Below, piece after piece: positions 9,167 to 17,686 of a stretch of DNA of 64,000 bases. How positions within the stretch are numbered: the first letter of the stretch is position 1; every line of letters begins with the position of its first letter. Source of the DNA: Phenylobacterium zucineum HLK1 (GTDB taxonomy: Bacteria; Pseudomonadota; Alphaproteobacteria; Caulobacterales; Caulobacteraceae); NCBI RefSeq assembly GCF_000017265.1, contig NC_011144.1, positions 2,830,001 to 2,894,000 of the forward strand. Direction: 5' to 3'. A model generated the notes under the pieces. That model saw only the letters and a program-made list of their open reading frames with translations. It was not told where the DNA came from and did no database searches. A program made the translations under genes and the position numbers.

Positions 9167-10084
9167 CTAGCGCGCTTCGGCCGCGCCCTGGCTCAACCAG
9201 TGCATGACGTTCAGGAGGAACTGCTTGTTCTGGCCGGCGCCGTCGGCCCGGAAGCCCATCGGCCCGCCGGGCGCGGCCTGCGCGCTGAACGCGGCAGCCT
9301 CGCTCACGACGACGACCCGGCCCTTGCCGAACTCCAGCGCCGCCGCGCGCAGGTCCTCCCCGGTGCTTGGACGGCGCGGCGTGACGGCGGAGATCACCCC
9401 CCATTCCTCCGGGAAGACGATCGTCCAGTCCGACCCCAGCCGCATGATCGGGACGGCCTCCGGCGGCGCGCGGAACGAGGAGCCGCCGAACGTGCGCACC
9501 TCGGTCACCGGGACGCCGGCGACGTCGCCGCGGACGATCTCGCTGTCCAGCAGGTCGCCGTTCGCTCGCGAGAACAGCTCGGCGCGCCGAGGGGACGGGA
9601 CCGCGACGCTGTTGTCCAACGTAAAGCCGAAGGCGGAGGCGAGGCTTGCCATGGCGCCGGGGAAAGGCATGTGGTCCGCGATGAGGAAGAGCGCGCCGCC
9701 TCCGCGGACCCACTCGCGAACCGCCTCGATCTCCGCCGGCGTGAAGGCCGGCGGCGTAGGCAGCCGCCATTCGACGACGTTCTCCTTGGCCAGGGCGTTC
9801 GAGACAACGAGGACCCGCAGGGGCGCCAGCGCCGGCGCCGTGAGCTCGGCCGCAAGGGACCGCACCTGATAGCCGTCGTTCCGCAGCACCTCGGCGAAGG
9901 GCGCGTAGCGGCCCTCGGCGGTGTGGAAGTTGTTGTGGCCGGCGTCGATCGCGACGACGGGGCCCTGCCCGCGGACGTGGAGCGGACGGCTGACCGTCAG
10001 ATCCGCGTCCATGTCGGGCGTCTGCTGCGCGAGGGCGGCCGAAGACGCCAGCGCCAGGAACAGGGCGACGATCCACTTGCGCAC
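9167..10084 (-). CDS. secreted protein with DUF4350-like fold, role unknown
   Basis: 305 residues from a GTG start preceded by GGGAG. Signal peptide about 1-19 (A-L-A|Q). The body resembles DUF4350/ThuA-like proteins with a class-I glutamine-amidotransferase-like fold: V-V-A-I-D-A-G-H-N-N-F-H near the start, a central L-V-V-S-N-A, then W-V-R-G-G-G-A-L-F-L-I-A-D-H, and a G-K-G-R-V-V-V-V-S-E segment. It lies 52 nt after the GH115 stop on the same strand, so it may be the last gene of the xylanase operon. No enzymatic activity can be assigned; a part in handling xylan fragments is only a guess from position. Confidence 0.7.
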   Translation of the reverse strand: MRKWIVALFLALASSAALAQQTPDMDADLTVSRPLHVRGQGPVVAIDAGHNNFHTAEGRYAPFAEVLRNDGYQVRSLAAELTAPALAPLRVLVVSNALAKENVVEWRLPTPPAFTPAEIEAVREWVRGGGALFLIADHMPFPGAMASLASAFGFTLDNSVAVPSPRRAELFSRANGDLLDSEIVRGDVAGVPVTEVRTFGGSSFRAPPEAVPIMRLGSDWTIVFPEEWGVISAVTPRRPSTGEDLRAAALEFGKGRVVVVSEAAAFSAQAAPGGPMGFRADGAGQNKQFLLNVMHWLSQGAAEAR

Positions 10085-10136
10085 CGCCCATCTCCCGAGC
10101 TTCGCCGCAATGCTAATCCCGGGCGCCGCCGCCGGG

Positions 10137-12737
10137 TCAAGGCGGCCCGAGGTAGGTGATCGGGATCGGGCCCGTCGCAGCGACGATCTTCTGCAGCACC
10201 ATGTTGTCGTCGAGCCGCCAGACCTTGATCACGTGCGGCCCGGCGGGGACGTCGGTGAAGGCGGCCTCAAGGACGCGGACATTATCCTCCACCGCGCGGT
10301 CCCAGGCGGCCTGCTCCTCCAGCACCGTCTCGGTGGGCGACGGCAGCAGCTTGTCGACCAGGACCTGCACCGGCCGGTCGTCGATCGAGACCCCGATCCG
10401 CTGCGATCCGCGGCCCGTCGTGTCCAGGGTGGGGGCGAGGTAGAGCTGCACGGTCAGGTCGCCCGCCTTGGCCACCTGCACGTCGTACTCCACGCGCACC
10501 CCGTCCCGCGCCGTGGTGGCCGGTCGGCCCTGCGGCAGCGTAACGACGGCGCCCTTCGTCCGCCCCAGGTGCGGGATCGCCCGCCAGCCGACGCCGGCGC
10601 CGTCCACCACGCGGCTGAAGTCCGGAGCCTCGCGCGAGACGACGCCCGGCGCCGGGCGCGGGTCGTTGGCGAACCTGATCGCCCGGGCCTCTCCGCGGCC
10701 GGTCACCCGCTCGACCTTCGGCATCACCTGCACCGCCGGCTGCTGCCAGCTCGTGTAGCCGATGTGGGTCTGGCTCATCATCCCGTCCCACTTGCCGCCG
10801 TTCGCCCGGTGGTAGGCCTCGGTCAGCGCCTGGTCGCGGGCGAACGCCGCCTCGGCCTGGTCGGCGAAGGCGTTGGCGCGCCGGTCGTTCATCGCCGCCA
10901 GCCGCCGGTTCCAGGCGACCGCGTAGTAGAGCCGGTAGAGGTTGGCCATGGCGGCCACCGGATGCTCGACGATCTGCAGATAGGCGTCCCTGGCCGCCGC
11001 CGGCAGGCGCGCCTTTACCCGCAGCATGTCGCGCTCCAGCGCGTCCCACTCGGCCACCATGGCCCCGAACTCGCCGCCGTCCAGGACCTCTCCGGCCCCC
11101 TCGCCCAGGCGGAAGCTGCGCGCGTCGATGAGCTCGGGTTTCCGCCGCGCGGCGTACTTGGAATAACGGGTGAGGAGCTCGCCGATCTCGGCCGCCTGGG
11201 CGGGGCCGAAGGTCCGCCGCGCCCAGTCCTCGGGATACGCGGCCAGGGCCTCCGGCGTCATCGCCTCGGGGTTCCAGGCCTGCGCCATGAAGAAGCTCAA
11301 GGGGAACTCCATCGGCTTGATGTCGCCGACGTTGACGATCCACAGCGCCCGCGCGCCGCGCCGCCACGCCAGGTCCATCTGCTGCCAGGTCTTCTCGACC
11401 TGGGTGTTGTTCAGCCACTTGTAGTTCCGCGGCGCCCCCACGTAGTCGAAGTGGTAGTAGACGCCGTAGCCGCCCTTCCGGTCGAGGTCGCCCGTCGGCA
11501 GCCGCCGGATCTGGCCCCAGTTGTCGTCGGCGAACAGCAGGATCACGTCCTCGGGGACCTGCATCCCGTTGTCGTAGTAGTCCTGCACCTCCTTGTAGAG
11601 CGCCCAGACCTGCGGGGTTTCCTCGGGCGGCCGGCCTGTGACGTCGGCGATGATCCTGCGCTGGTCGGCGACGATGGTCTCCAGCAGCTGGGTGGCGGTC
11701 TCCTCGCTCATCGCCTCGTCGCCGTCGCCGCGCATGCCGAGGGTGACCACGGTCTCGTAGCCCCCGCCGCCCTCTTTCGACATCATCCGCTCGACGCCGC
11801 CGCGCCAGAACCGCCGCAGGTTCTCGCCGTTGCTCGCATAGTCCCAGCGTCCGCCGGTGACGCCGCCGTCCTTGTTCCGGTGCCATTCGTCGTGGGCCCG
11901 GGTCATCGGCTCGTGGTGGGACGTGCCCATCACCACGCCCATCTCGTCGGCCAGGACCATGTTGCGGGGATCGTCGTCGTTGAAGGCCCGCGGCTGCCAC
12001 ATGGCCGGCCACAGATAGTTGCCCTTCAACCGCAGCAGCAGCTCGAAGACGTGGGCGTACATCTTCGAGTTCGCCCCGCCGAACTTCTGCTCGGCCCAGG
12101 TGGTGAGGGCCGGCGCCTCGTCGTTGATGAAGAAGCCACGGTAGCGGACTTTCGGCTGGTCCCCGCGCGCGCCGGCGGTCAGGTAGACGTTCGCCCGCCG
12201 CTCGACCGGGGCGTCGGCGAACCAATGCCAGGGCGAGACGCCGATCTTCTCCGACAGGTCGTAGGCGCCGAACACCGCCCCGCGGCGGTCCGAGCCCACG
12301 ATCACCAGCGCCCGCGGCACGTTCGGGAACGGCCGCTCGACCACCACCTGGCGGAACGCTTCCCACTGGCCGGCGAGGCCGGACGCGTCGAGCCGGCCGG
12401 CCGCGACGAGACCGTCGATGGCCGGGCTCTGTCCCAGCACGCCGACGAGGACGAGGTCGCCCCTCGCCTGGGCGGGATCGGAGATCCGCGCCGGCGCACG
12501 GCCCCCGACCCGCTGCAGGTCGGCGGCGAAGCCGTCCGCGGCGTGGCGCACGGCCGGATCGGCCGACGCCTCCACCAGCACCGCCGCCGGGGTCCCGCCG
12601 CGGATCAGCGGGAAGGCCCCGGCCGAGGCCGTGGCGCACACCGACACCGGCGTGTCGCAAGCGGACGCGGCGGATCCGAAGGCCAGGACGGCGGCGAAGA
12701 CGGCCAGGCCCAGGGCGCGGCACGAGATCGGGAACAT
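10137..12737 (-). CDS. GH115 xylan alpha-1,2-glucuronidase
   Basis: 866 residues with a signal peptide (about 1-26). Family GH115 features are plain: R-G-F-F-I-N-D-E-A-P, N-Y-L-W-P-A-M-W, M-G-T-S-H-H-E-P-M, D-D-N-W-G-Q-I-R-R-L-P, and a C-terminal beta-sandwich-like region. Unlike GH67, GH115 enzymes remove 4-O-methyl-glucuronic acid from internal as well as terminal xylose residues, so the two activities complement each other. The ATG at 12737 shares its A with the GH43 stop (TGATG), so translation is likely coupled. Third gene of the GH10-GH43-GH115 operon. Confidence 0.93.
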   Translation of the reverse strand: MFPISCRALGLAVFAAVLAFGSAASACDTPVSVCATASAGAFPLIRGGTPAAVLVEASADPAVRHAADGFAADLQRVGGRAPARISDPAQARGDLVLVGVLGQSPAIDGLVAAGRLDASGLAGQWEAFRQVVVERPFPNVPRALVIVGSDRRGAVFGAYDLSEKIGVSPWHWFADAPVERRANVYLTAGARGDQPKVRYRGFFINDEAPALTTWAEQKFGGANSKMYAHVFELLLRLKGNYLWPAMWQPRAFNDDDPRNMVLADEMGVVMGTSHHEPMTRAHDEWHRNKDGGVTGGRWDYASNGENLRRFWRGGVERMMSKEGGGGYETVVTLGMRGDGDEAMSEETATQLLETIVADQRRIIADVTGRPPEETPQVWALYKEVQDYYDNGMQVPEDVILLFADDNWGQIRRLPTGDLDRKGGYGVYYHFDYVGAPRNYKWLNNTQVEKTWQQMDLAWRRGARALWIVNVGDIKPMEFPLSFFMAQAWNPEAMTPEALAAYPEDWARRTFGPAQAAEIGELLTRYSKYAARRKPELIDARSFRLGEGAGEVLDGGEFGAMVAEWDALERDMLRVKARLPAAARDAYLQIVEHPVAAMANLYRLYYAVAWNRRLAAMNDRRANAFADQAEAAFARDQALTEAYHRANGGKWDGMMSQTHIGYTSWQQPAVQVMPKVERVTGRGEARAIRFANDPRPAPGVVSREAPDFSRVVDGAGVGWRAIPHLGRTKGAVVTLPQGRPATTARDGVRVEYDVQVAKAGDLTVQLYLAPTLDTTGRGSQRIGVSIDDRPVQVLVDKLLPSPTETVLEEQAAWDRAVEDNVRVLEAAFTDVPAGPHVIKVWRLDDNMVLQKIVAATGPIPITYLGPP

Positions 12738-14401
12738 CAGGACTCCGGGGCGTAGGCGTAGAGGCCGAAGGTGACGCCGACGAAGCCGCCGGCGGTCCGG
12801 GTCGACAGGATCGTGCCGTCGGCGCCCTGTACGAGGCTGGTCCATCGCCCCGGCCGCGTCGCATAGGCGAAGTCGTAGCGTCCGCCACGCGCCTCGATCC
12901 TCAGGTCGACCGCCCCCGTCTCCGGCAGCGGCGCCGAGGCCAAGACGACGCCGTGCGGCGGATCGCCGGCGCCGGCCCGGCGCTCGAGCTGGACGACGCG
13001 GCGGCCGCCCTGCCGCCCGACGCTCAACAGGTAGAAGAAGTCCTCGCTCTGCAGGGCCGCGAGACCCGCGCGGTCCCCTTCCCTGGCCGGGTCGAAGTCG
13101 ACGCGCGTCGATGCGACGGCGTGCGTGTGCTGCTGGCGCCGGCCGAGGTACGACGGCTGGCCCTTGCCGCCCAGCGGCTCGGCCCGCGCCTCCAGGCTCA
13201 GCGCCCCCTCCGACAGCCTGTGCCAGCGATCCCGCGGGGTGCGCAGGGTCATCCAGTGCGGGCCCAGTTCGCCGCCGTCGAACGCCTCGCGTCCCTGGCC
13301 GTCGGGGGCCGCCGGCGAGGGCGGCAGGCCCGGCCGGGGGTGGACCTGCGGGATCACGGCGTCGCCTTCCAGGATCACCGGCCAGCCGTCCTTCCAGGTC
13401 ACCGGCAGCAGGAAGGTCTCGCGGCCGGTGTTGTAGAAGTCGCCCGCGTAGGGCCGGGTCGCCAGGAAGGTGGCCCACCACGCGCCGGACGGCGTGTCGA
13501 CCAGGTCGGCGTGGCCCGCCGAGGTCACCGGATCGGGCCGGTCCTCGGGCAGGTGGCGCTGGGTGAGGATCGGGTTGCCCGCGTAGGGCTCGTAGGGGCC
13601 CCAGACGTGGCGGCTGCGCAGCACGACCTGGGAGTGGTTCACCGACGTCCCACCCTCGGCGCAGACCAGGTAGTACCAGCCGTCCTTCTTCAGGATGTGC
13701 GGCCCCTCGATCCACACCGGCTTCGTCAGGATGTCGACACCGCCGTTGATCAGCACCTTGCGCGGCCCGATCGGCCGCATCGCCGCAAGGTCGAACTCCT
13801 GCATCCAGATGGCGCGATGGCCGTCGTAGCGCGGCGGCTCGTCGGGCGGGCCGTTGTTGAGCAGGTAGGCCCGGCCGTCGTCGTCGAAGAAGAAGGCCGG
13901 ATCGATGCCGTCCACCTCCCTGATCCAGACGGGGTCCGACCAGGGGCCGGCGGGGTCCCTGGCGGTGATCACATAGTTGCCGCCGCAGTCCACGCAGGTG
14001 TTCAGGATGTAGAACGTCCCGTCCTTCCAGGTGATGTCCGGGGCGAACACGGCGCGCGACAGCCCCAGGCCCGAGAAGTCGAGCTGCGTCGGGCGATCGA
14101 TGGCGTTGCCGATCTGGGTCCAGTTCACCAGGTCCCGGCTGTGGAACACCGGCAGGCCCGGGAAGTAGGCGAAGGTCGAGGTGACGAGGTAGTAGTCGCC
14201 GCCAACGCGCGTGATGCTGGGGTCGGGATAGAAGCCCGTCAGGATCGGGTTGCGGTACTCGCCGTTACCGGCGGCGGCGCCCGCGGGATCCCGGCCCTGG
14301 TATTCGAACCAGTCGAACCGCGCCTCGGCCGCGGCGACCGGGCCGGCCAGCAGCAGGGCGGCGGCGACCGCGCCCCGCACCGCTCCCCCGATCACGCCCA
14401 C
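12737..14401 (-). CDS. GH43 beta-xylosidase / alpha-L-arabinofuranosidase
   Basis: 554 residues, GTG start, signal peptide about 1-25. The N-terminal five-bladed propeller has all three GH43 catalytic acids: base D60 (F-Y-P-D-P-S-I), pKa-modulating D167 (D-G-I-D-P-A-F) and acid E232 (W-I-E-G-P-H-I). A C-terminal beta-sandwich of about 200 residues follows, as in two-domain xylosidases. It probably trims xylo-oligosaccharides to xylose. The start overlaps the GH10 stop by 10 nt and its own stop shares one base with the GH115 ATG. Xylosidase versus arabinofuranosidase specificity cannot be decided from sequence alone. Confidence 0.9.
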   Translation of the reverse strand: MGVIGGAVRGAVAAALLLAGPVAAAEARFDWFEYQGRDPAGAAAGNGEYRNPILTGFYPDPSITRVGGDYYLVTSTFAYFPGLPVFHSRDLVNWTQIGNAIDRPTQLDFSGLGLSRAVFAPDITWKDGTFYILNTCVDCGGNYVITARDPAGPWSDPVWIREVDGIDPAFFFDDDGRAYLLNNGPPDEPPRYDGHRAIWMQEFDLAAMRPIGPRKVLINGGVDILTKPVWIEGPHILKKDGWYYLVCAEGGTSVNHSQVVLRSRHVWGPYEPYAGNPILTQRHLPEDRPDPVTSAGHADLVDTPSGAWWATFLATRPYAGDFYNTGRETFLLPVTWKDGWPVILEGDAVIPQVHPRPGLPPSPAAPDGQGREAFDGGELGPHWMTLRTPRDRWHRLSEGALSLEARAEPLGGKGQPSYLGRRQQHTHAVASTRVDFDPAREGDRAGLAALQSEDFFYLLSVGRQGGRRVVQLERRAGAGDPPHGVVLASAPLPETGAVDLRIEARGGRYDFAYATRPGRWTSLVQGADGTILSTRTAGGFVGVTFGLYAYAPES

Positions 14402-15528
14402 GCCGTCCGCTCCGGCGCGGCGCGGAAGGCGGCCGCCATGGCCTCGCGCAGGGGCTTGGACCGCAGCCGGTCGTCGTAGGGCGTCGGCCGCTTGGGCAGG
14501 CCGTCGGCCCGCGGCGTCGTGCCCTGCAGCCAGGAGGCCCCGTCCGCCAGGCCCCAGACGAGCACCTGCTTCAGCTCGCGGTAGTCCAGCATCATGCCGA
14601 GGAAGTCGCCGCCGAGCGCCGCCACCTCGGCGTCGCGCCGCGCCAGGTCGGCGGGCATGGCCCGGCAGTTGACGTCGAACTCGGTGATCAGCAGGTCCAG
14701 GCCCATGCCGCGGACCTCGTCGAGGAAGGCGCGCCAGTCGCGCTGGTCTGCGGCGGTGAAGCGCTCGACCGGGGTGGAGTCCACGCCTCCGCCGATGTGT
14801 CCCTGGACGCCCAGGGCGTCGATCGGGACGCCGCGGGCCTTGAGCCGCTCGAGCAGCTTGAGGACGCCCTTGCGGTGGACCGCCTCCTCGTCGCCGAAAT
14901 TCATGTAGTCGTTGTAGATCAGCCGGGCCTTGGGCGCGGCGGCCTTGGCCTCATGGAAGGCGATCTCGACGATCTCGGGCCCGATCTGCCGGCCGAGGAT
15001 CGTGTCTCGCAGTTCGCCCGTCGCCGGGTCGATCGTCTCGTTGACGACGTCCCAGGAGTCGACCTGGGGATAGCGGGCTGTGACGGCGCGGATGTGCTCG
15101 ACAAGCATCCGCTCGGCCGCCGCCCGCGGCCGCGGGCCGAAGTCGTGCGCGGCCAGCCACTTGGCCGAGAACTCGTCGCGGCTCCAGAGCAGGGTGTGGC
15201 CGCGCAGGCCCAGGCCGCGCTCGGCCGCGAACGCCGCCAGGCGGTCCGCCGGGCCGAAGTCGTAGCTGTCGGCCGACGGGCGCAGCACGTACCACTTGTG
15301 CTCGTTCTCGGCGACGATCAGCCCGCACTCGTGGGCGATCAGCGCCCGGAAGGCCGGATCGTCGAAGCTGTTGCCGCGGGTCTCGCCGAGCCCCACCGCC
15401 GTGCCGAACCGCACCCCCTTGCGCCGGGCCAGCGCGTCCAGGGACTCCCCGGCCGGCGCCGCGCCCCCGGCCAGAGCCGCGGCGCCGGCGAGCGCCATCA
15501 TCTGCCTGCGGGAAACGGCTGACGTCAC
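14392..15528 (-). CDS. GH10 endo-beta-1,4-xylanase (catabolic copy)
   Basis: 378 residues, single GH10 domain. A twin-arginine-like leader (S-R-R-Q-M-M-A-L-A-G-A) suggests Tat export. Acid/base E164 in D-V-V-N-E-T and nucleophile E283 in L-I-T-E-F-D-V; W-G-L-A-D-G-A-S-W-L near the end lines the substrate site. It cleaves the xylan backbone and is first in the operon with GH43 and GH115. GTG start with GGAGGAA a few bases upstream. The leader region carries a TGGTCAGACCA site and a LacI-type site, so expression is probably induced by xylan breakdown products. Confidence 0.95.
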   Translation of the reverse strand: MTSAVSRRQMMALAGAAALAGGAAPAGESLDALARRKGVRFGTAVGLGETRGNSFDDPAFRALIAHECGLIVAENEHKWYVLRPSADSYDFGPADRLAAFAAERGLGLRGHTLLWSRDEFSAKWLAAHDFGPRPRAAAERMLVEHIRAVTARYPQVDSWDVVNETIDPATGELRDTILGRQIGPEIVEIAFHEAKAAAPKARLIYNDYMNFGDEEAVHRKGVLKLLERLKARGVPIDALGVQGHIGGGVDSTPVERFTAADQRDWRAFLDEVRGMGLDLLITEFDVNCRAMPADLARRDAEVAALGGDFLGMMLDYRELKQVLVWGLADGASWLQGTTPRADGLPKRPTPYDDRLRSKPLREAMAAAFRAAPERTAWA

Positions 15529-15592
15529 GAGGCTTCCTCCGTACGAAGGCCCCGTCTGGTGCGGAGCTCAGGTCGGTGTTTTGTGCCCAAGG

Positions 15593-15603
15593 TGGTCAGA
15601 CCA
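15593..15603. promoter_or_regulatory. TGGTCAGACCA operator of the GH10 operon (copy 5)
   Basis: Perfect palindrome, identical to copy 2, 64 nt upstream of the GH10 GTG. It ties this operon to the GH67/manD and TonB receptor promoters. Confidence 0.6.
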
Positions 15604-15612
15604 ATCAAGCGA

Positions 15613-15628
15613 AATGATAGCGCTCCCA
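15613..15628. promoter_or_regulatory. LacI-type operator of the GH10 operon
   Basis: AATGATAGCGCTCCCA. The core TG-N2-AGCGCT-N2-CA matches the palindromic form typical of LacI-family operators, including those reported for Caulobacter xylose genes. It shares AATGATAGCG with the site at 1642-1657. Confidence 0.55.
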
Positions 15629-15663
15629 TTTTTCGCGGCCAGACCTGGAGCGGCGGGAGCGCG

Positions 15664-16356
15664 TCAGAAGCTGCGGCGGAAGCCGATCGAGGCGTAGGCG
15701 CCGTCCCGCGCCTTGCTGTCCGAGGCGCCCACGGCGATGTGGGCCTCCCAGCGCGGGCTGGTCGAGACGCCCAGCAGCACCCCCGCCCGGCGCCGATCGT
15801 AGTTGGGGTCCCCGTCCAGCACCGCCTCCAGTCCCAGGCGGACGGACGGGCGGACCGCCCGCGTGAGTTCGGCCCGGACATAGTAGTCCTCGGAGTCGAC
15901 CGCGTACGAGGCGAAGCCCGCGGCGCGCCAGGGACCGGGCGCGGTCTGGCCGCTCATCGAGAGCACCACGTCCCACTCGTCGCCCTGGCTGCGGTTGCCC
16001 GGATCGTTCGGCGACAGGTCGGTGTCGGTGTAGCGGGCGCCGACGCCGAGGTCGAAATAGCCGTTCGGCCCCGCGCGCTGGTAGAGAGCCGAGACCTCGC
16101 CCTGCACCTGGTCGCTGGTGATCCGCGTCGCCGCCGAGCGGTACTTGTACTGGCTGGTCGAGACGATCCCCCGCAGCGCGAAGCCGGAGCCGCCCACCGG
16201 CACGGTCGCGCCGAGATAGGCCATCTCATCGGCGCCGACGCCCGCGCCGCCGAAAACGGTCGCGGGGACCTGGGCCGCGGTGTTTCCCGCGGGCCATCCC
16301 GCCGCCGCCGTTACGAGCGCAAGGCCCATCGCGCGGGCGAGGGTCGAGCCGGCCAT
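15664..16356 (-). CDS. BcsS-like outer-membrane protein of polysaccharide biosynthesis
   Basis: 230 residues from the ATG at 16356, which follows GGAGGAGG; a longer frame begins at 16407 but has no ribosome site. Signal peptide about 1-28 (T-A-A|Q). The rest is a run of amphipathic beta strands ending in F-R-R-S-F, an outer-membrane barrel ending with Phe. Features such as V-F-G-G-A-G-V near the start resemble the BcsS family found in alphaproteobacterial cellulose and exopolysaccharide loci. Divergent from the second GH10 gene. Family call is moderate; the barrel call is firmer. Confidence 0.65.
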   Translation of the reverse strand: MAGSTLARAMGLALVTAAAGWPAGNTAAQVPATVFGGAGVGADEMAYLGATVPVGGSGFALRGIVSTSQYKYRSAATRITSDQVQGEVSALYQRAGPNGYFDLGVGARYTDTDLSPNDPGNRSQGDEWDVVLSMSGQTAPGPWRAAGFASYAVDSEDYYVRAELTRAVRPSVRLGLEAVLDGDPNYDRRRAGVLLGVSTSPRWEAHIAVGASDSKARDGAYASIGFRRSF

Positions 16357-16585
16357 GTCGCACCTCCTCCGTGACGGTCGTCGCCCGAGCTGACGGCGCC
16401 GCTTCAAGGTCGTGCCCTACCGTTGGCATGCGGCGGTCGGCGCGGACCGCTCAGATGATAGGTCCGGGGTCCCTTTTGCCCGGCGGGGAGCGGGCCCTTC
16501 CCGCACTCGTCAACCAAGCGGCTGCACCGAACCTTAAGCGAATCCTGGCATCCACGACCTCGCCGCTCTCGCGAGGAGGACGCGG

Positions 16586-17674
16586 ATGAGGCTGCTGGAT
16601 AGACGCGGACTGCTGGCCGGCCTGGCCGCCGGCCCGCTGCTCCTGGCCGCGCCCAGGCCGGGCGCCCAGGCCCTGCCGAACGGGCCCTCGCTGGCCGCCG
16701 CCGCGGCCCGCGGCGGGCGCTACTTCGGCGCCGCGGCCCGCATCGACCAGATCCGCGCCGAGCGCGCCCTGCGCCGGACCGTGCTCCGCGACTGCGCCTG
16801 GATCACGCCCGAGTTCCACATGAACTGGGACTACGTCGCCCCGCGCTCCGGCGCCTGGAACTTCCGCGACGCCGACGGCCTCGTGGCCTTCGCCGGCGAG
16901 GCCGGGCTGAAGGTCCGCGGCCACAGCCTGATCTGGGACCAGAGCACCCCCGCCTGGGCCGCGGCCGAGATGGTGGAGCGCCGGGACTGGGAGACCGTCG
17001 CCCGCCACTTCCAGCGGGTGATGGGACGCTGGGGCGAACGGGTGCAGGCCTGGGACGTGGTCAACGAGCCGATCGCCCGCGACGGCCGGGGCCTGCTGCC
17101 CAGCATGTTCCTAGAGGCCTATGGCCCGGACTACGTCCGCCGCGCCTTCGACGAGGCCCGGGCGCTTCAGCCGCAGGCGCGCCTGGCCGTCAACGACTAC
17201 GGCTTCGACTACGACAATCCCGTCGAGGAGGCCCGGCGAGGCAGCTTCCTGCGCCTGCTGGAAGACCTGAAGGCAAAGGGCGCGCCGGTGGACGAGGTCG
17301 GGATCCAGGCGCACCTCGATCTCGGCAAGGGGCCGCTCAGGCGGCGCATCGTGGCCCCGTTCCTGCGCGAGATCGGCCAGATGGGCTACCGGATCGTCAT
17401 CTCCGAGCTGGACGTGCGCGAGCGGGACTTCACCCTTCCCCTGGTCGAGCGCGACCGGCGCGTGGCCGACGAGGTCCGCGCCTACCTCGAGATCGCCCTG
17501 GCCGAGCCGGCGGTGGAGGGCGTGGTCACCTGGGGCCTCTCCGACCGGCACTCCTGGCTGCAGGACGACGAGGCCGCGGCGCTGGGCGGGGTCAACCGCG
17601 GCCTGCCCTACGACCACGGCCTGCGCCCCAAGCCCATGTACTGGGCCCTGCGCGACACCCTGGCTGCGGCCTGA
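16586..17674 (+). CDS. second GH10 endo-xylanase-like enzyme, in an exopolysaccharide gene context
   Basis: 362 residues; leader with R-R-G-L-L-A-G (possible Tat signal). GH10 acid/base E161 (D-V-V-N-E-P) and nucleophile E274 (I-S-E-L-D-V); W-G-L-S-D-R-H-S-W at the C-terminus. The upstream ATG has GAGGAGGACGCGG. Clearly diverged from the xylan-locus GH10, and it has no GGTC-W-GACC site. Its neighbours are sugar-nucleotide enzymes, a processive-type GT2 and a BcsS-like barrel, so it may trim a polymer made by the cell, as the cellulase BcsZ does in cellulose operons. That role is inference; catabolic xylanase is the alternative. Confidence 0.88.
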   Translation: MRLLDRRGLLAGLAAGPLLLAAPRPGAQALPNGPSLAAAAARGGRYFGAAARIDQIRAERALRRTVLRDCAWITPEFHMNWDYVAPRSGAWNFRDADGLVAFAGEAGLKVRGHSLIWDQSTPAWAAAEMVERRDWETVARHFQRVMGRWGERVQAWDVVNEPIARDGRGLLPSMFLEAYGPDYVRRAFDEARALQPQARLAVNDYGFDYDNPVEEARRGSFLRLLEDLKAKGAPVDEVGIQAHLDLGKGPLRRRIVAPFLREIGQMGYRIVISELDVRERDFTLPLVERDRRVADEVRAYLEIALAEPAVEGVVTWGLSDRHSWLQDDEAAALGGVNRGLPYDHGLRPKPMYWALRDTLAAA

Positions 17675-17686
17675 CCGGCGCACCCG

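Noticed and set aside
9921..12755. Plus-strand open frame of about 944 codons over the GH115 gene
   Set aside because: It is the antisense of GH115, with His/Val/Arg-rich low-complexity sequence, no domain and no ribosome site.
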